From positions 1 to 64,000 of the forward strand of contig JAJSPD010000089.1 in assembly GCA_021307315.1 (NCBI GenBank): 64,000 bases of DNA. Direction: 5' to 3'. Both the position numbers and the translations under genes were made by a program. Shown here piece after piece: positions 44,493 to 54,876 of the stretch. Below the pieces are notes generated by a model. It did no database searches. It saw only the letters and a list, made by a program, of their open reading frames with translations, and was not told where the DNA came from. This stretch comes from Bisporella sp. PMI_857 (taxonomy: Eukaryota; Ascomycota; Leotiomycetes; Helotiales; Helotiaceae). Position 1 is the first letter of the stretch; the number at the start of each line of letters is the position of its first letter.

Positions 44493-44665
44493 TGTCAGGA
44501 ATCAGCTTATGTAGGAGCTAGAAAATCTCTTCCCCATATATTTATAGCCTTGCACTATAGGTAATAGATTAACTGCAATGGTCCTAATAAGCCCGTATTC
44601 TGTCACCATGATACTACTACAGATCCTCCAATTGATTCGTTAGCTGAGAGATCCACTTTCTGACA
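44493..44665 (+). repeat. Solo LTR, family A (173 bp)
   Basis: It begins TGTCAGGAATC and ends TTTCTGACA, so the ends are inverted. It aligns end to end with 17604-17776 at the same length. No matching flanking duplication seen. Confidence 0.65.
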
Positions 44666-44703
44666 CTTAATTCCCTGTGGGATTAGCGGCCACATACCAG
44701 ACC

Positions 44704-44889
44704 AGTTATCACGGAGCAGCTCGCACGTCCTGCGAGGGCCCGTTTCCGGTTCATGAGAGCTAGAGCAACGTATGCGGCACTTGCGTGTATTCCTACTTGT
44801 GGAACTAGAGGTCAAGCCAGGTAGGCTCTTATAGCCTAGGAGATCGGATCGCACGCTATGGGCACGTGTGGACCCACTTCTCTGTGACA
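44704..44889 (-). repeat. Truncated LTR, family B
   Basis: tcacggagcagctcgcacgt ... cttctctgtgaca aligns with 60201-60361. It shares gcggcacttgcgtgtatt and ggtcaagccaggtaggctct, with one 20-bp insertion (about 44738-44757) absent from the other copy. Only the 5' half of the LTR remains here. Confidence 0.65.
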
Positions 44890-45855
44890 CCAGTGAGATA
44901 CTGATAGCTACCCAGCTGGGATTTCATAGCCACTGGAGCTCATACAAATATTGTTAATCCGGCGGGATACCGCTGTGAAACCGGGTCCGAAGTTGTAAAT
45001 TAATGAACTTCTTATAGGGCTTTAAATAACATTGCGAACTTTGTATTTTGTTTCTAGTAGTGCTTAGCAGTATACCGTAGGATACTATAGTTCAGCTGGT
45101 GATATAGAAAAAGTCGTGGTATTACTATAATATACTAACAAATGGTACAAAGTCTTTAATTTGGCATATTCGTCTATTTTGTTAAAGTTTCGCAACTATA
45201 GTCGCAATAAATAATTGCCGCAACGGGGTGGGAACTCGCGACGAAAGCTACTTTAGGAAGCTTATTTGCATGCTTACCTGATCTGACGGTTGTTCATCCG
45301 GATCGGTCCTGTAAATGGAGAAAATGCGGGGGCTCATACCAAAACTATACTAGGAGCTGGCTTGGCATGGGGAATTTCCCGGTTACTAACTCAACGGCAT
45401 TTCTTGAAGCATTCAAAAAATATAGATTGAATTTCAAATTATAAAGCATTTCAAATTACAAAGCATGTAGCATGCAAATATCCCTTGCTTAAAAAATACC
45501 TAGTACGCGTCAATATAAATCGATATACCTTTCGGGAGATAATGCCTACGATGTAGCCAAGCAAATGCATTATTTGTAACTTGCTCGGTCTAAAAAGTAA
45601 TTTACTGCACGTCAAACTTTTGTCCCAAATAAAAAAGACCGTAGCAAAGTAGTACTCGCATGCAAAACCCAAACCGGCAACTACTTCGATATCACTTTAC
45701 GCTTTTTTCAACCCGACTTTTTCGATGCCAGGGGGTTCTTAAGCTATAAATCCTCAACCTTCCCCGACCATTCTTCATCATTCTTTAGCAAACATCCCTT
45801 TTTTGCACGCTTGAAAAAGCCAGCCTTTAAACGTTAGCATTAACCTACAACAACG
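44890..45855. other. Intergenic; promoter of the crystallin-like gene
   Basis: AT-rich, no gene. A TATA-like gctataaatcc lies at about 45743, roughly 110 bp before the start codon, followed by a pyrimidine-rich leader. Confidence 0.5.
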
Positions 45856-46589
45856 ATGAAGCCAACCAGCATTCTCTCGGTTTTCCCCTTATTTGCTTCC
45901 CTCGCCCTTTCCGCGCCCGTCGCCGAGCTATCCAACAAAGAGGTGGGAATCGACTCTGTCCCAGCTCTCCCCTCCTCTAAGGAGCCCGCCGCTTTCCTGT
46001 CACCCGGAGCACAACCAAGAGGGCAAAATGCAGAGAAGCGGGCTCAACTTGCTAAGCGTGCTATCGTTGTCGACGTTTACGCAGGTAGGTTTTTACTATT
46101 TTGTGCTGCTCCGCCGCTTTTACTCGCTCGCTCGCCCCCTCCCCAAATCTTGGCTCTTTGGCTATATTTGCACAAACCGCTAACGCTTAGGTTTAGATAG
46201 TAACTTTAATGGCCGCCATGAGGGTTTGACCAGCGATCTTAACCGCTGCTGTAAGTTTCCTATTTTATTTTTCTTCCCGGCCTCGCCGCTATTACTTGCA
46301 AATATTCGAGACGAAATGTAAACTGACTAAATATGGCTAACAGACAATCTCGGCAACGGCTGGAACGACGTTATATCTTCTCTTCGTGTTCCTGGTGGCA
46401 CTTCTGGCTGTACCTTTTTTGTGTAATTTTCCCCCTTTCCTTTTAGTTTCTGTTGGTAGGGTACGAAAGGGCTAATTTTGCTACAGCGACGCTGGATGTG
46501 GAGGCTTCGGCTTCGGTTATCTCCCCGGGGACCGCCCGACTATTGTTTCCTCGTTAAATGATCGGATTTCTAGCTACAGGTGCACCTAG
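45856..46589 (+). CDS. Secreted beta/gamma-crystallin-fold protein
   Basis: Four exons (45856-46084, 46197-46250, 46344-46422 and 46487-46589) total 465 nt, 154 aa; all junctions are GT-AG and in phase. MKPTSILSVFPLFASLALSAP is a signal peptide. Two dibasic sites (AEKR, LAKR) mark Kex2 removal of a pro-region. The mature 84 residues begin IVVDVYADSNFNG and contain LNRCYNLGNGWNDVISSLRV, GCTFF, then AGCGGFGFGYLPGDRP and LNDRISSYRC. This Greek-key pattern (D-x-NF-G ... NLGNGWNDxISSxxVP ... C-xC ... LNDxISSYxC) is that of small secreted crystallin-like proteins of ascomycetes. Their role is unsettled (stress, wall or host surface). The gene is intact between LTR debris, with a TATA box upstream. 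Confidence 0.85.
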
Positions 46590-46597
46590 ATAGCTCA

Positions 46598-46771
46598 TGA
46601 CACGGTTACTACGTGATCGCCTCGGATATGCTTTGCTATTTAGGACTAGTGTTCCGCATACTTGACTTGGTCGACAGTTCTCTCGCTTTAACTTCTCTAC
46701 TTAGTTTAGAATTCTTGTAATAGAATTTTTTTTTATTAGCTTCAAAAGCGCCAGGATTTGGATTCGTAACA
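46598..46771 (+). repeat. Solo LTR, family C
   Basis: It starts TGACACGG just 9 bp after the crystallin stop codon and ends GGATTCGTAACA. The cttagtttagaattcttgta block and the gccaggatttggattcgt tail match the other family copies and the family B end (59989-60075, inverted). Confidence 0.6.
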
Positions 46772-46911
46772 TTATTCTAAACTTGTCAAGGTTAGCACGT
46801 AACCAGTCCGCATACGTTTTTATATTGAGACTAGTTGTCAGGTACCAGACAACAGGTGGAGTGACTAGTCTAGTACGTGCGGAATGATCTATTGTGTCGA
46901 TTCTAGTATTA

Positions 46912-47014
46912 AGTCAAACCTGGTTATATCAGAACGCTCGGTGCTAAACCAACCTTCCGACATGTAGAGGTTTCCGATATAACGAGTTCCGATATAATCA
47001 GGTTTGGCTGTACA
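46912..47014. mobile_element. Short pogo-type MITE (about 100 bp)
   Basis: The ends are inverted: AGTCAAACCTGGTTATATCA at left, and the complement of CAGCCAAACCTGATTATATC at right, with TA at both sides. The sequence resembles the CAGTCAAACCTCGATATA ends of pogo/Fot-type elements (another copy at 54733). It is too short to code for anything and may fold into a hairpin. Confidence 0.6.
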
Positions 47015-47126
47015 GCGCATGCAGAACACAAGCTATTCTCTACCGTACGACTCTTGTTCTACGCATCTTCTTATAGCCTTCGATCGGCCTTCGATACTCC
47101 ATCGACTCCTTACGTAGCGCGTCGCA

Positions 47127-47293
47127 CATGTGTAGCGTATAAGTGGGCCGGACTCCTGTTACTAGTGGCCAATGGCCTGGGAACCTGACTTAGCCGACAG
47201 CTCTCAAGCTCTACTTCTCCTTAGTTTAGTATTTTCGTAATTGAAGCACCTAACAAACAGCTTTTACAAGCACTTAGGTTTGTATTTGTGACA
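47127..47293 (+). repeat. Solo LTR, family C (left edge approximate)
   Basis: It ends TGTATTTGTGACA at 47293. ccgacagctctcaagctctac then ttcctccttagtttagta-like blocks align with 46671-46720 of the neighbouring copy. It is more diverged than that copy. Confidence 0.5.
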
Positions 47294-47531
47294 ATAAAGT
47301 AGAACTTTATAATTGCTTGTAATTATATTTGCTAGCACTTCAAAATCGATTTTTTTATAAAATTGAAAAGTTCCAACCTGATCCTGACGTAATACTTTAC
47401 TTTTATGAATCTCAATCCAATTTTGGTTCCTTTTTAACTCATGTAAGGTGCTAGAGTAGTGTGGCACAAATAAACTCATATTGATACAAGGGCTAATCTC
47501 TACCCTTTCTACTACGGTCCCAACGATCTAC

Positions 47532-48745
47532 TTATACCCTCCGTACCTTACATGCCTTGGAGTGACTGGGGGGCTCATGCTCAGCATTCCGCTCGTGCTC
47601 ATTCTCTTCACCCGCTTTACCCATGACGTGGATGCGGCACCGGTAGACGCCATCGCCCAGCTTGAATTGCACAAAAGTCGGGACATGTGCATGGCGCGCA
47701 CAGCAGCTGGCGGGGAGGACGCACAGATCAATGTCCCGACCGCTGGGGCCGCCGCAGCCGCAACCACAGCAGTCGTCGGGTGGGGTAGCGATAGGGCATG
47801 CTTCAATAAACAGGTCAATACCGGTGATGTGCAGGCGAGCACTAGCGCGGACACAACGCGTGAGAGAAATAAAGGGGAACATCTGAGCTGAAAAACGCAT
47901 TGGGAATTCTTTGTAGTCCTTCAAGAGCCAGCGATTTCGTGACTGGGAGTGCGAGTGGTGAGGAGCGAGCTGATGGTGCCGCCGGCGGCTCTGGCGCTGG
48001 AAATATCCATTCTCATGGCCGGGGCGGGGATGCTGCTGCTGCTGCGGCTGAGGGAGTCGCCTATCGCGGTGATTGTTCTCCAATTCGCGAGGTGCAAAAC
48101 ATCGATACCACACATCTGAGAAGTTAATGCGTGCCTCGAAATAACGCAATCCATTGTCGGGAAGCAGACCGCTGATGCTCTCTGATGCAGCCTTCTTCAG
48201 AACCTCTCCACCGTCGCGGGCAGTGTAGCTGATATGGACTACGGCATCACTAACCGTCTCAAGATCAAATTGGTTATGTTCTTGGGGCAGCTCAATCCGC
48301 CAGGTCGAGTCCACGGCACCGCACAGCTCAAAGGGCAGATCTCGTTCATCTGAGCAGAGATTGATATCAAACATGCCCGCATCTGCCTGGCTGGTAGATG
48401 TGACAATAACGGTTGCAGGAGCGTGGCCCGGATGGGTATGATGAAAGTACTGGCGCACAAACCGGGGATCTGCGGCATTAGTGATATTGTACTCATCCAC
48501 GCTACCTTGGCCACACGTGCACGAATCATGCCTCTCTTCACAGCATGCTTTACATGGCACTCGGAGCGCTGGATCTACACGCGTCGTGCTGCGTAAGAGA
48601 CTCAGACGACAGTGGATGCCGGCGTACGGACCTGTCGCACAAGGAATGGTAATACTGACGCTTTTGATGCGCCGCATATATTGACCAGGATAGTCGAGGT
48701 CAAAGAGCCACTCGGGCAGCGTGAATTCACAAGATCCAGCCGTTT
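47532..48745 (-). pseudogene. TcA-like toxin-complex subunit, C-terminal remnant
   Basis: The minus-strand frame contains LPEWLFDLDYPGQYMRRIKS and SVSITIPCATGPYAG, then DINLCSDERDLPFELCGAVD and VVHISYTARDGG. These are the conserved C-terminal (TcB-binding end) motifs of bacterial TcA proteins such as those of Photorhabdus and Xenorhabdus. TcA is a very large pore-forming, receptor-binding subunit; only about the last 400 residues remain here. Similarity starts abruptly near 48745. Between about 48130 and 47925 the open frame turns Gln/His/Arg-rich and loses family character, while an overlapping frame there looks more natural. That suggests compensating frame lesions. The gene faces away from the TcC-like remnant to its right. 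Presence in a fungal chromosome implies horizontal transfer, since decayed. Confidence 0.75.
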
Positions 48746-48939
48746 TAAGCTTGTGTCAGTGACGAAACAGATACAAGGAAGTTATGGGTGATGATAAGCA
48801 ATATCGACTATGGTGCTAAAGGATAACGCACTAAAATTGAATATAGCAATGGGACATCACACAATGAATATGATCCGCAAACTTTCCGGCTCATACGGAT
48901 ACTGACCTGGCGACGTCGAAAAGCAAAATCTGAGACAAA
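48746..48939. other. Junction between the two Tc-like remnants
   Basis: About 190 bp with no recognisable coding sequence. Both flanking remnants lose their 5' parts here, so it is the scar of a deletion or rearrangement rather than an original intergenic promoter. Confidence 0.45.
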
Positions 48940-51259
48940 TCCTAGCAGAGCCCTGTGTATCTCTCAAAATCCTTCCACAAGAGGGAAGGCGATTCAGGAC
49001 CTAAATTACGTGTATGATCCATCGGGAAACGTTTTACAGGTTCAAGATCGAGCGAAGGACACCAAGTATTTCCAAAATAATCGAGTTGATGCTATTTCTG
49101 AGTATACATACGATGCATTATATAGACTCAATGAAGCGACGGGTAGGGAACATCTCAGTCAGCGTAGCATTATAGGTCGCGCAGGTACGCCTACCCACTT
49201 TAGCGGCCTTAGTGATCCAAATGCTAGAACTATCTCTGACAAAGACGGTAATGCTCTTGGCCGCTATATGGAAAACTATGAGTATGATGCGGTGGGTAAC
49301 ATACTCTGTATGCGCCATAACAGTTCTGGAGGGAATCACTGGACTCGCAAATACTTTTATGAGGAGACATCTCTCGTACCAAGTGAACATGGAAGATTAC
49401 ACGGCAACCGGCTATCCGCTACCAGCATAGGTTCGACTACTGAACATTATAGATACGATACGCACGGCAATATCATCGCAATGGCTCACTTGCCACATAT
49501 GGAATGGAATTTCAAAGATCAACTGAGGTAGACCTCAACCCAAAGAACTCGCAGTGATTCAACTATGAACCCTGAAAAGACCTGGTATGTATATGATTCA
49601 GCGGGTCTGCGTATACGAAAGGTAACTGCAAGAGCAGCTGCGGATGGGACCACACAAACCAAGCGAAAAGAGCGGATATATCTCGGTATGTACGAGGTTT
49701 ACCGTGAATACAAAGCAGACGGAACAACTGTTCCTCTGTGGCGGGAAACGATTCACGTAACTGGTGGTGCCTCTCATTTGGCTTCCATTGAGACCCGTAT
49801 AAAAGGCACGGAACCGCCTCCCTTCCAGCAAATTCTGTATTATCTCAGCAATGACCTCAACTTCGCAACTTTGGAACTAGACGAGAATGGTTCGGTTATA
49901 TCCTATGAATAATACCCGTTTGGAGAGGCGTCATATAGTGCGGTGAGGAGTGCCACAGAGCTTCCAAAGAGATATCGGTACTCTGGCAAAGTGCGAGATG
50001 ATTCCACTGGCCTCTATTACTATGGAACGCGGTACTATGCCTGTTGGTTAGGCAGATAGATTTCACCGGATCCCATTGGCGTCAAAAACGGCTCCAACCT
50101 GTATGCTTTTGCTCGAGACAACCCGGTCACCATGGTCGATGCCAAAGGAACTCAGGGAGCCTCCCCCCGCGGACCCAGAGAACCATGTTGTATTATTCGG
50201 GGTGCATGCTCCACTAGGCAGATTTCCAGAATTCCCAGAGCATATTGTCCAATATAACATTAGGCAGTTCCTAGGTCAGCAAGCCAGTGCTGATACCGGC
50301 ATGCCAAAAGTTATGACAATCGACAGGTTTAGCTATTCCACCAGTACATCTGGCGTGCATATCTCCTGGCAGTCCGCATTCCTGATCTCAGAACTCAGCA
50401 GTGATGCTATTGGAAAGGCATCTGGACCACAGCAGGGTATGTTCACTGGTCTACCGTCCGGTGTTGCCATGTAGACCGCCTTCATAGGTGAATGGGGTGC
50501 TACGGTACATATTGATGTGACGGGTATAGGGGACCCATTGGTGCAAGAGATCAAAAGAGGTGCCCCCTTGCATTCTGCTGCTGAGCTACGCAATATGATA
50601 TCGAACCTCAATGTCGGGCTGAATGAGCATGTTGATGTGTATATCCGCGAAGGCGAAAACGTGTCGAAGATTCCCCGTAGCACGTCAATTGTTCAGGGGG
50701 CACCATTGTCAGCAAACGTCTCTAAATATCTGAATCCTGAATTCGCAGTACGGGACCTGGCGGCTCGCGCAGCAGATGCGGTTGACGGTGCAGTAGAAAA
50801 GGCGGTTTCTGTTGTGGCAGACGCGGGAGAGGAAATTGCCCACACGAATCCCCGCACTATTGCCAAAGTTGGTGGTGTTGCGGGGGCGGTGAGATGGGTG
50901 GGCAGTTGGCTCTGAATATGGCACGGCAGATGTTAGCAGAGGTGGATGCGGTGGCTACCATGGTTGGGAATTGGGGAGTAGTGAAAGTAATGGCAGCTGA
51001 AGTCCTAAAAACCACGGCAGCAACGGCGACAGGAGTGGCGGCAACCGTGGTTCTAGGCGGGGTAGGGGGAGCTGTTGTAGGTCATTATGTTGGCCATGCG
51101 GTAGAAGAAGCTACAGGGAGCAAAGTAGTTGGTGCTGCGACTGGAGCAGCTTTGGGGCCGCGATTGGAAGCGTGGTACCAGGTGTAGGAACCACGGTAGG
51201 AGCGGTCATTGGAGGGGTTGCTGAAGCAATTGGTGGATTTATTGGCAGCTTTTGGTAGT
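48940..51259 (+). pseudogene. TcC/RHS-like toxin-complex gene, remnant with variable C-terminal part
   Basis: The plus strand carries YD-type RHS repeats (YEYDAVGNILCMRH, YRYDTHGNIIAM) and then the RHS-associated core (GKVRDDSTGLYYYGTRYYA, then DPIGVKNGSNLYAFARDNPV). In Tc toxins the TcB-TcC cocoon encloses and self-cleaves a variable toxic C-terminal domain at this core. In-frame stops lie at 49529-49531, 49910-49912, 50057-50059 (inside the core) and 50472-50474. Frame changes occur near 50155, 50905 and 51155, and the TcB-like N-terminal half is absent. After the core come about 300 residues of unrelated sequence, ending in a glycine/alanine/valine-rich hydrophobic stretch (TGVAATVVLGGVGGAVVG); this is the position of the hypervariable effector. 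I cannot assign its activity. It is non-functional as it stands. Confidence 0.8.
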
Positions 51260-52446
51260 GCTATGTTGAGCCGTGCTGCAACCCAGGTACCGATGATTTC
51301 TGAAGTCAGTTTGCTTGAATTAATTCAGAGATAATGCAGTCGAGTGATGGGTGAGTGACAATGTCAGCAAGTTTGTGAAACGGCCACGCCTGTTGCTTGA
51401 TGTTTTGCCGCTTAGTCATCATCTCTTGGCATGTTTATACATATTTAGATTGTGTTCTAGCTCTTCAATCAATGACATATACCCTATTCAATACTCTCAC
51501 CCCTTTATTATAGGACCTGATTACAGGTTTGACAAAGGTGCTGTGCGCATGTCCGAGTAAGGATCCTAGAATAGCTGCTTCGAAGCATTCCTATCAAACC
51601 TGCTGTGGTAATATTCGTTGGGACATCAGCTATCGCCTGCCCTTTTAGCTGGAATCGAAACATAAGCTCTACCTCCTTTGAGATTATGATCTCAATATTG
51701 TTACTGATCGTTGGTGTCCTTGCCCTCTGATGGAGCATTGGCAATGGTTTGCACAGATGAGGAAGGCATAGGTTATATTTAATACGCCATCTTTGAAGTA
51801 GGGGTCGGGACGATGTTCTATGTGCTTGTGCTTTAGTGAAGTCTATCATATTTTGTTCGAACACTGACTGATACAGAATCAAAGTAATGACTCAGCTGGC
51901 TCCCTTTCCTTTTTTGTACCCTACACTTAAATCCATTCTATTGCCCGGAACAGCAGGCGTGATCATCTCCCAAGCATCACCCCATAGTCTCGTAGACATC
52001 ATAAAATACCTTTTTTATAAGTTAATTTTGTGACGGGTTGAACGAAGATAGTGTCTCACAGAGAGTGGGTGTCCACAAGTGTGGAGAGTACATAAAGCTC
52101 ATCTCATAACTGTGTTTGAAATTGTGGGCGCCGTCCGTCTATTGTTCAATGAGAAGCAAGGCTGGCTTTGCTATTCATTATTGTTCGTAGATATTCCTCT
52201 CTGGAGTCCATTGAATTGGAAGACCGACATTTACGTTCCAGTTCACCTACGTAGCTACACCTATTGTGACGGATAGATAGATTGAGCACTCTGCTAGCGT
52301 TGGCAAATTTCGTCTTATCAAATCAAACGTATGAGTTCAAGCGACTCAAAGCAGCGGCAGAGAATTCGAATGAACGGAAACTCTGAACCTTCAAAGCACA
52401 TTGCGATTGTTCCTAATAAAAGGCACACCACAACCATTACTGAATC
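51260..52446. other. Intergenic
   Basis: No gene recognised. A minus ORF of 124 codons (51882-51508) has no known motif. Confidence 0.45.
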
Positions 52447-53403
52447 TCAGACTAGGTAGTATAGCAAAGGAGTAAGACCTAATACCCAGGACTTCCTACT
52501 CATTCCCATCCATGGAACTTTCAAACCCGCAGCACCATTCGCCCCCGTCGCACTAGTTGCGCTCGCCGTCCCAGAACCGGATGTCGTCTCTATCGGCGTC
52601 GTTGTGCTTGAAGAAGTGCTGCTCGTCCTCGGCTCCGCCGTCTTCGTAACCGTAGAGTCAATATAAACATCAAAAGTCTTTCCACCTCTAACCCTCTCAC
52701 ACGCCGTGCCATTCGCCACACAATCCGCATCCTTCGGACAGCAAACCCCGCCGCAACAATGCTCGCTGTCATCGAAACAGCACGTATCTCCACAGCACTT
52801 GGCGCCGAAATAACAACATGAATCTCCGCAACACGTATCATTACTATTAAAACCCGTTTCGCTAGTCCCCCCGCATGTGTGACCCGCTGGACAGCATTCC
52901 CCGTCTGAGTACGTGCATTTCCCGTTGGGGCAGACCTTTGCGTTTAAAGGGCAGCAGACGGAGTTGATGCAGGTTGTGTTTGCGGAACAGCATTTTGTGT
53001 CACAGCATGTTGAGAAGCCGTTGTAGCAGCACATGGAGCCGCCGCACTGTCTCGAGTTAGCATGAGTAAATCTTCTGAGATTATGGGGAAATTGGTGAAA
53101 GAAAATGGGGCGGCGGGTGAAGCTCACTTCGATGGGAGCTCCTGATGGGCAGTCCCCGAATTGCCTCTTATTCAGAAAAGAGAGAATGCTGAAGGAGGCT
53201 CCTGGGCCTTGAAGCGCGGGTGATGCTGGCTGCATTTCGAAGCCATTGGCTGCTTGGTCCCATCCTCTTGGTGGGCCGTTCAGTTCTGGATGTCTCCTGC
53301 CTGGGAATATTTCTGCCCTCAGGAATGGGAGGTAGATGAATATACAGATGAGAGTCAGGAGCAGGAAATTTCTCGCCATTGCTATGGAAGAACTGTTGTC
53401 CAC
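52447..53403 (-). CDS. Cysteine-rich GPI-anchored cell-surface protein
   Basis: Exons 53403-53128 and 53046-52447 are split by an 81-bp intron (GTGAGC...ACAG). This intron happens to be a multiple of three with no stop, so the unspliced frame is also open (318 aa; spliced 291 aa). A hydrophobic signal (FLLLTLICIFIYLPFLRAE) follows MDNSSSIAMAR; the internal Met at 53379 is an equally good start. The middle is packed with CC pairs: CGGSMCCYNGF, STCCDTKCC, SVCCPLNAKVCPNGKC, DGECCPAGHTC, DSCCYFGAKCCGDTCC and HCCGGVCCPKDADC. Then comes a Ser/Thr stalk (TSSTSSSTTTPIETTSGSG) and a hydrophobic tail (WVLGLTPLLYYLV), the GPI pattern. Splicing gives PIE joined to CGGSMCC, which keeps the cysteine spacing. 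It is probably a wall or membrane surface protein, possibly carbohydrate-binding; the function is unproven. Confidence 0.82.
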   Translation of the reverse strand: MDNSSSIAMARNFLLLTLICIFIYLPFLRAEIFPGRRHPELNGPPRGWDQAANGFEMQPASPALQGPGASFSILSFLNKRQFGDCPSGAPIEVSFTRRPIFFHQFPHNLRRFTHANSRQCGGSMCCYNGFSTCCDTKCCSANTTCINSVCCPLNAKVCPNGKCTYSDGECCPAGHTCGGTSETGFNSNDTCCGDSCCYFGAKCCGDTCCFDDSEHCCGGVCCPKDADCVANGTACERVRGGKTFDVYIDSTVTKTAEPRTSSTSSSTTTPIETTSGSGTASATSATGANGAAGLKVPWMGMSRKSWVLGLTPLLYYLV

Positions 53404-54287
53404 AACTAAAACGAATACTTGAGCACCACCATATCGTAAACAAATATTTCCTCGGCGCCAACTCCAAAGGCCCTACCCCTCTACAATATATTGTCCCTTG
53501 GCTTCGGCCACTACCACGTCCTCCCGTGCTAAACAAGGATTTCCAGCCTCATTTTTAAATATAGCCTCAATATGAGGGGTATACTGTAAGAAGCAAGGAT
53601 GCTGATACACCCCCTCTCATATACGCAAATGATTGGCGGCCGTTCAAATATCGTCACGAGTTAACTTGCCCTGATTGGTATGCCAAGATCGTCGACAGCC
53701 TTGTCGACATACACTCTTATTTTGAACACTTGGGATGGAGCCCTTAGTTGAACGACGTGTGATGAGAATTTGGGAGAATTTGGGAGGGGTCCTGGCAATG
53801 AGTGGCCTTTTTTAAGGCGGTGGTTCTTATTTGTGATAATGGCACTTGTGCTCAGAGACGACGAATCGCTGAAAACAGGCCGAGAGCTGAATTCTGAAAC
53901 GCTGCAACTTGATAATAGCCTCGCACAAGCATGTGCCTACCAGGGATTACTGCCCGTTTTTCCTTGCAGGGAACCTGTCGAAAGAGGGGAAGTTGTTAAT
54001 AAAAGGGCTAGAAAAGTCAAGAAACCGAAGACAGCAGTGAATCCTAGCCTCAAAAACAAGTCGCCTAATCACTTAAATTAACTATGACTAGTTGTAAACT
54101 GTAATAACAAAGCTCGGAGTGAATATCGTTAGTTTAAATCTCGCAAGCCCATAAAGAATTTTGGAATGCGAACGCAACCACGCTATTGACGACTGTACGC
54201 AGAGGGAACCCGAAGTCTAACATTAAATCCACTGCCCTCCCGTTTTTGACTCCAGAAATCCTCCCGTTATACAGCCTCAAAAACGCA
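53404..54287. other. Intergenic; promoter of the GPI protein on its left, one weak ORF
   Basis: A TATA-like gctatatttaaa (minus strand, about 53565-53554) serves the cysteine-rich gene. A 103-codon plus ORF at 53770-54081 with a basic tail (KRARKVKKPKTAVNP) has no recognised domain and is not called. Confidence 0.4.
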
Positions 54288-54480
54288 AGTATGGACACTC
54301 TACAAGCTGGCAACGAGAGTGGCACCACTGAAGACGGCACCAAGCCAGATAGCACCAGCTGGGTAAGCAACAGCGTTAGTGCTGGAGCTTGCAGCACCCG
54401 AGGCACTTGAAGCAGCGTTGGAAGCAGCTAGCGATCGTATGGGAAATCCGAATCTACGGCTCCCAAAGCAGAAGGGGCCG
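54288..54480 (-). pseudogene. C-terminal remnant of a GPI-anchored protein
   Basis: The minus strand reads AASNAASSASGAASSSTNAV and then AYPAGAIWLGAVFSGATLVA before TAG. This is the Ser/Ala stalk, omega-site region and hydrophobic tail typical of fungal GPI proteins such as CFEM members. The upstream frame dissolves within about 30 codons and no start or cysteine domain is present. I read it as a fragment; a spliced gene with an unseen upstream exon is the alternative. Confidence 0.35.
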
Positions 54481-54732
54481 GTGAAAGCAGTTGACTCTCA
54501 AAACGGAAGGTAGCGGGGACTCTCGAGTCTTTGTTAGGAGAGGCGTGTGTGAAATTAGAGAGCATCATAAAGTGTTGGGATAACTATCACCGTGCAAAAG
54601 GTGTAATAGCTACTGGCTACGCTCATGCGGTGGTGATAATGGTTCCCTGATTCTTGATATGAGGTTCAAAGCTACGGTCTACAAAGCAGGTGTAGGTGTG
54701 GCCTTGATTGCGCGCATACCAACACTAATATA

Positions 54733-54876
54733 CAGTCAAACCTCGATATATCGGAACTCATTATATCGGAAAGGAACGCTGGAATGGCCGATTTTTGGCT
54801 GCGTATAACGGAATCCTTTTTAATATCGTGGTCGGAATGCTGGGGTGGCACGGAGCATTCCGATATATCGGGGTTC
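54733..54876. mobile_element. pogo/Fot-type MITE, right end truncated
   Basis: It starts at TA|CAGTCAAACCTCGATATA and has an inverted partner ending atatatcggggttc at 54876. The outermost bases of the right end are missing and no right TA flank is seen. It shares its end sequence type with 46912-47014. It is non-coding; about 144 bp. Confidence 0.65.

Noticed and set aside
47481..47891. 136-codon plus-strand ORF with alanine-rich stretch
   Set aside because: It is antisense to the TcA-like remnant and shows no family motif.
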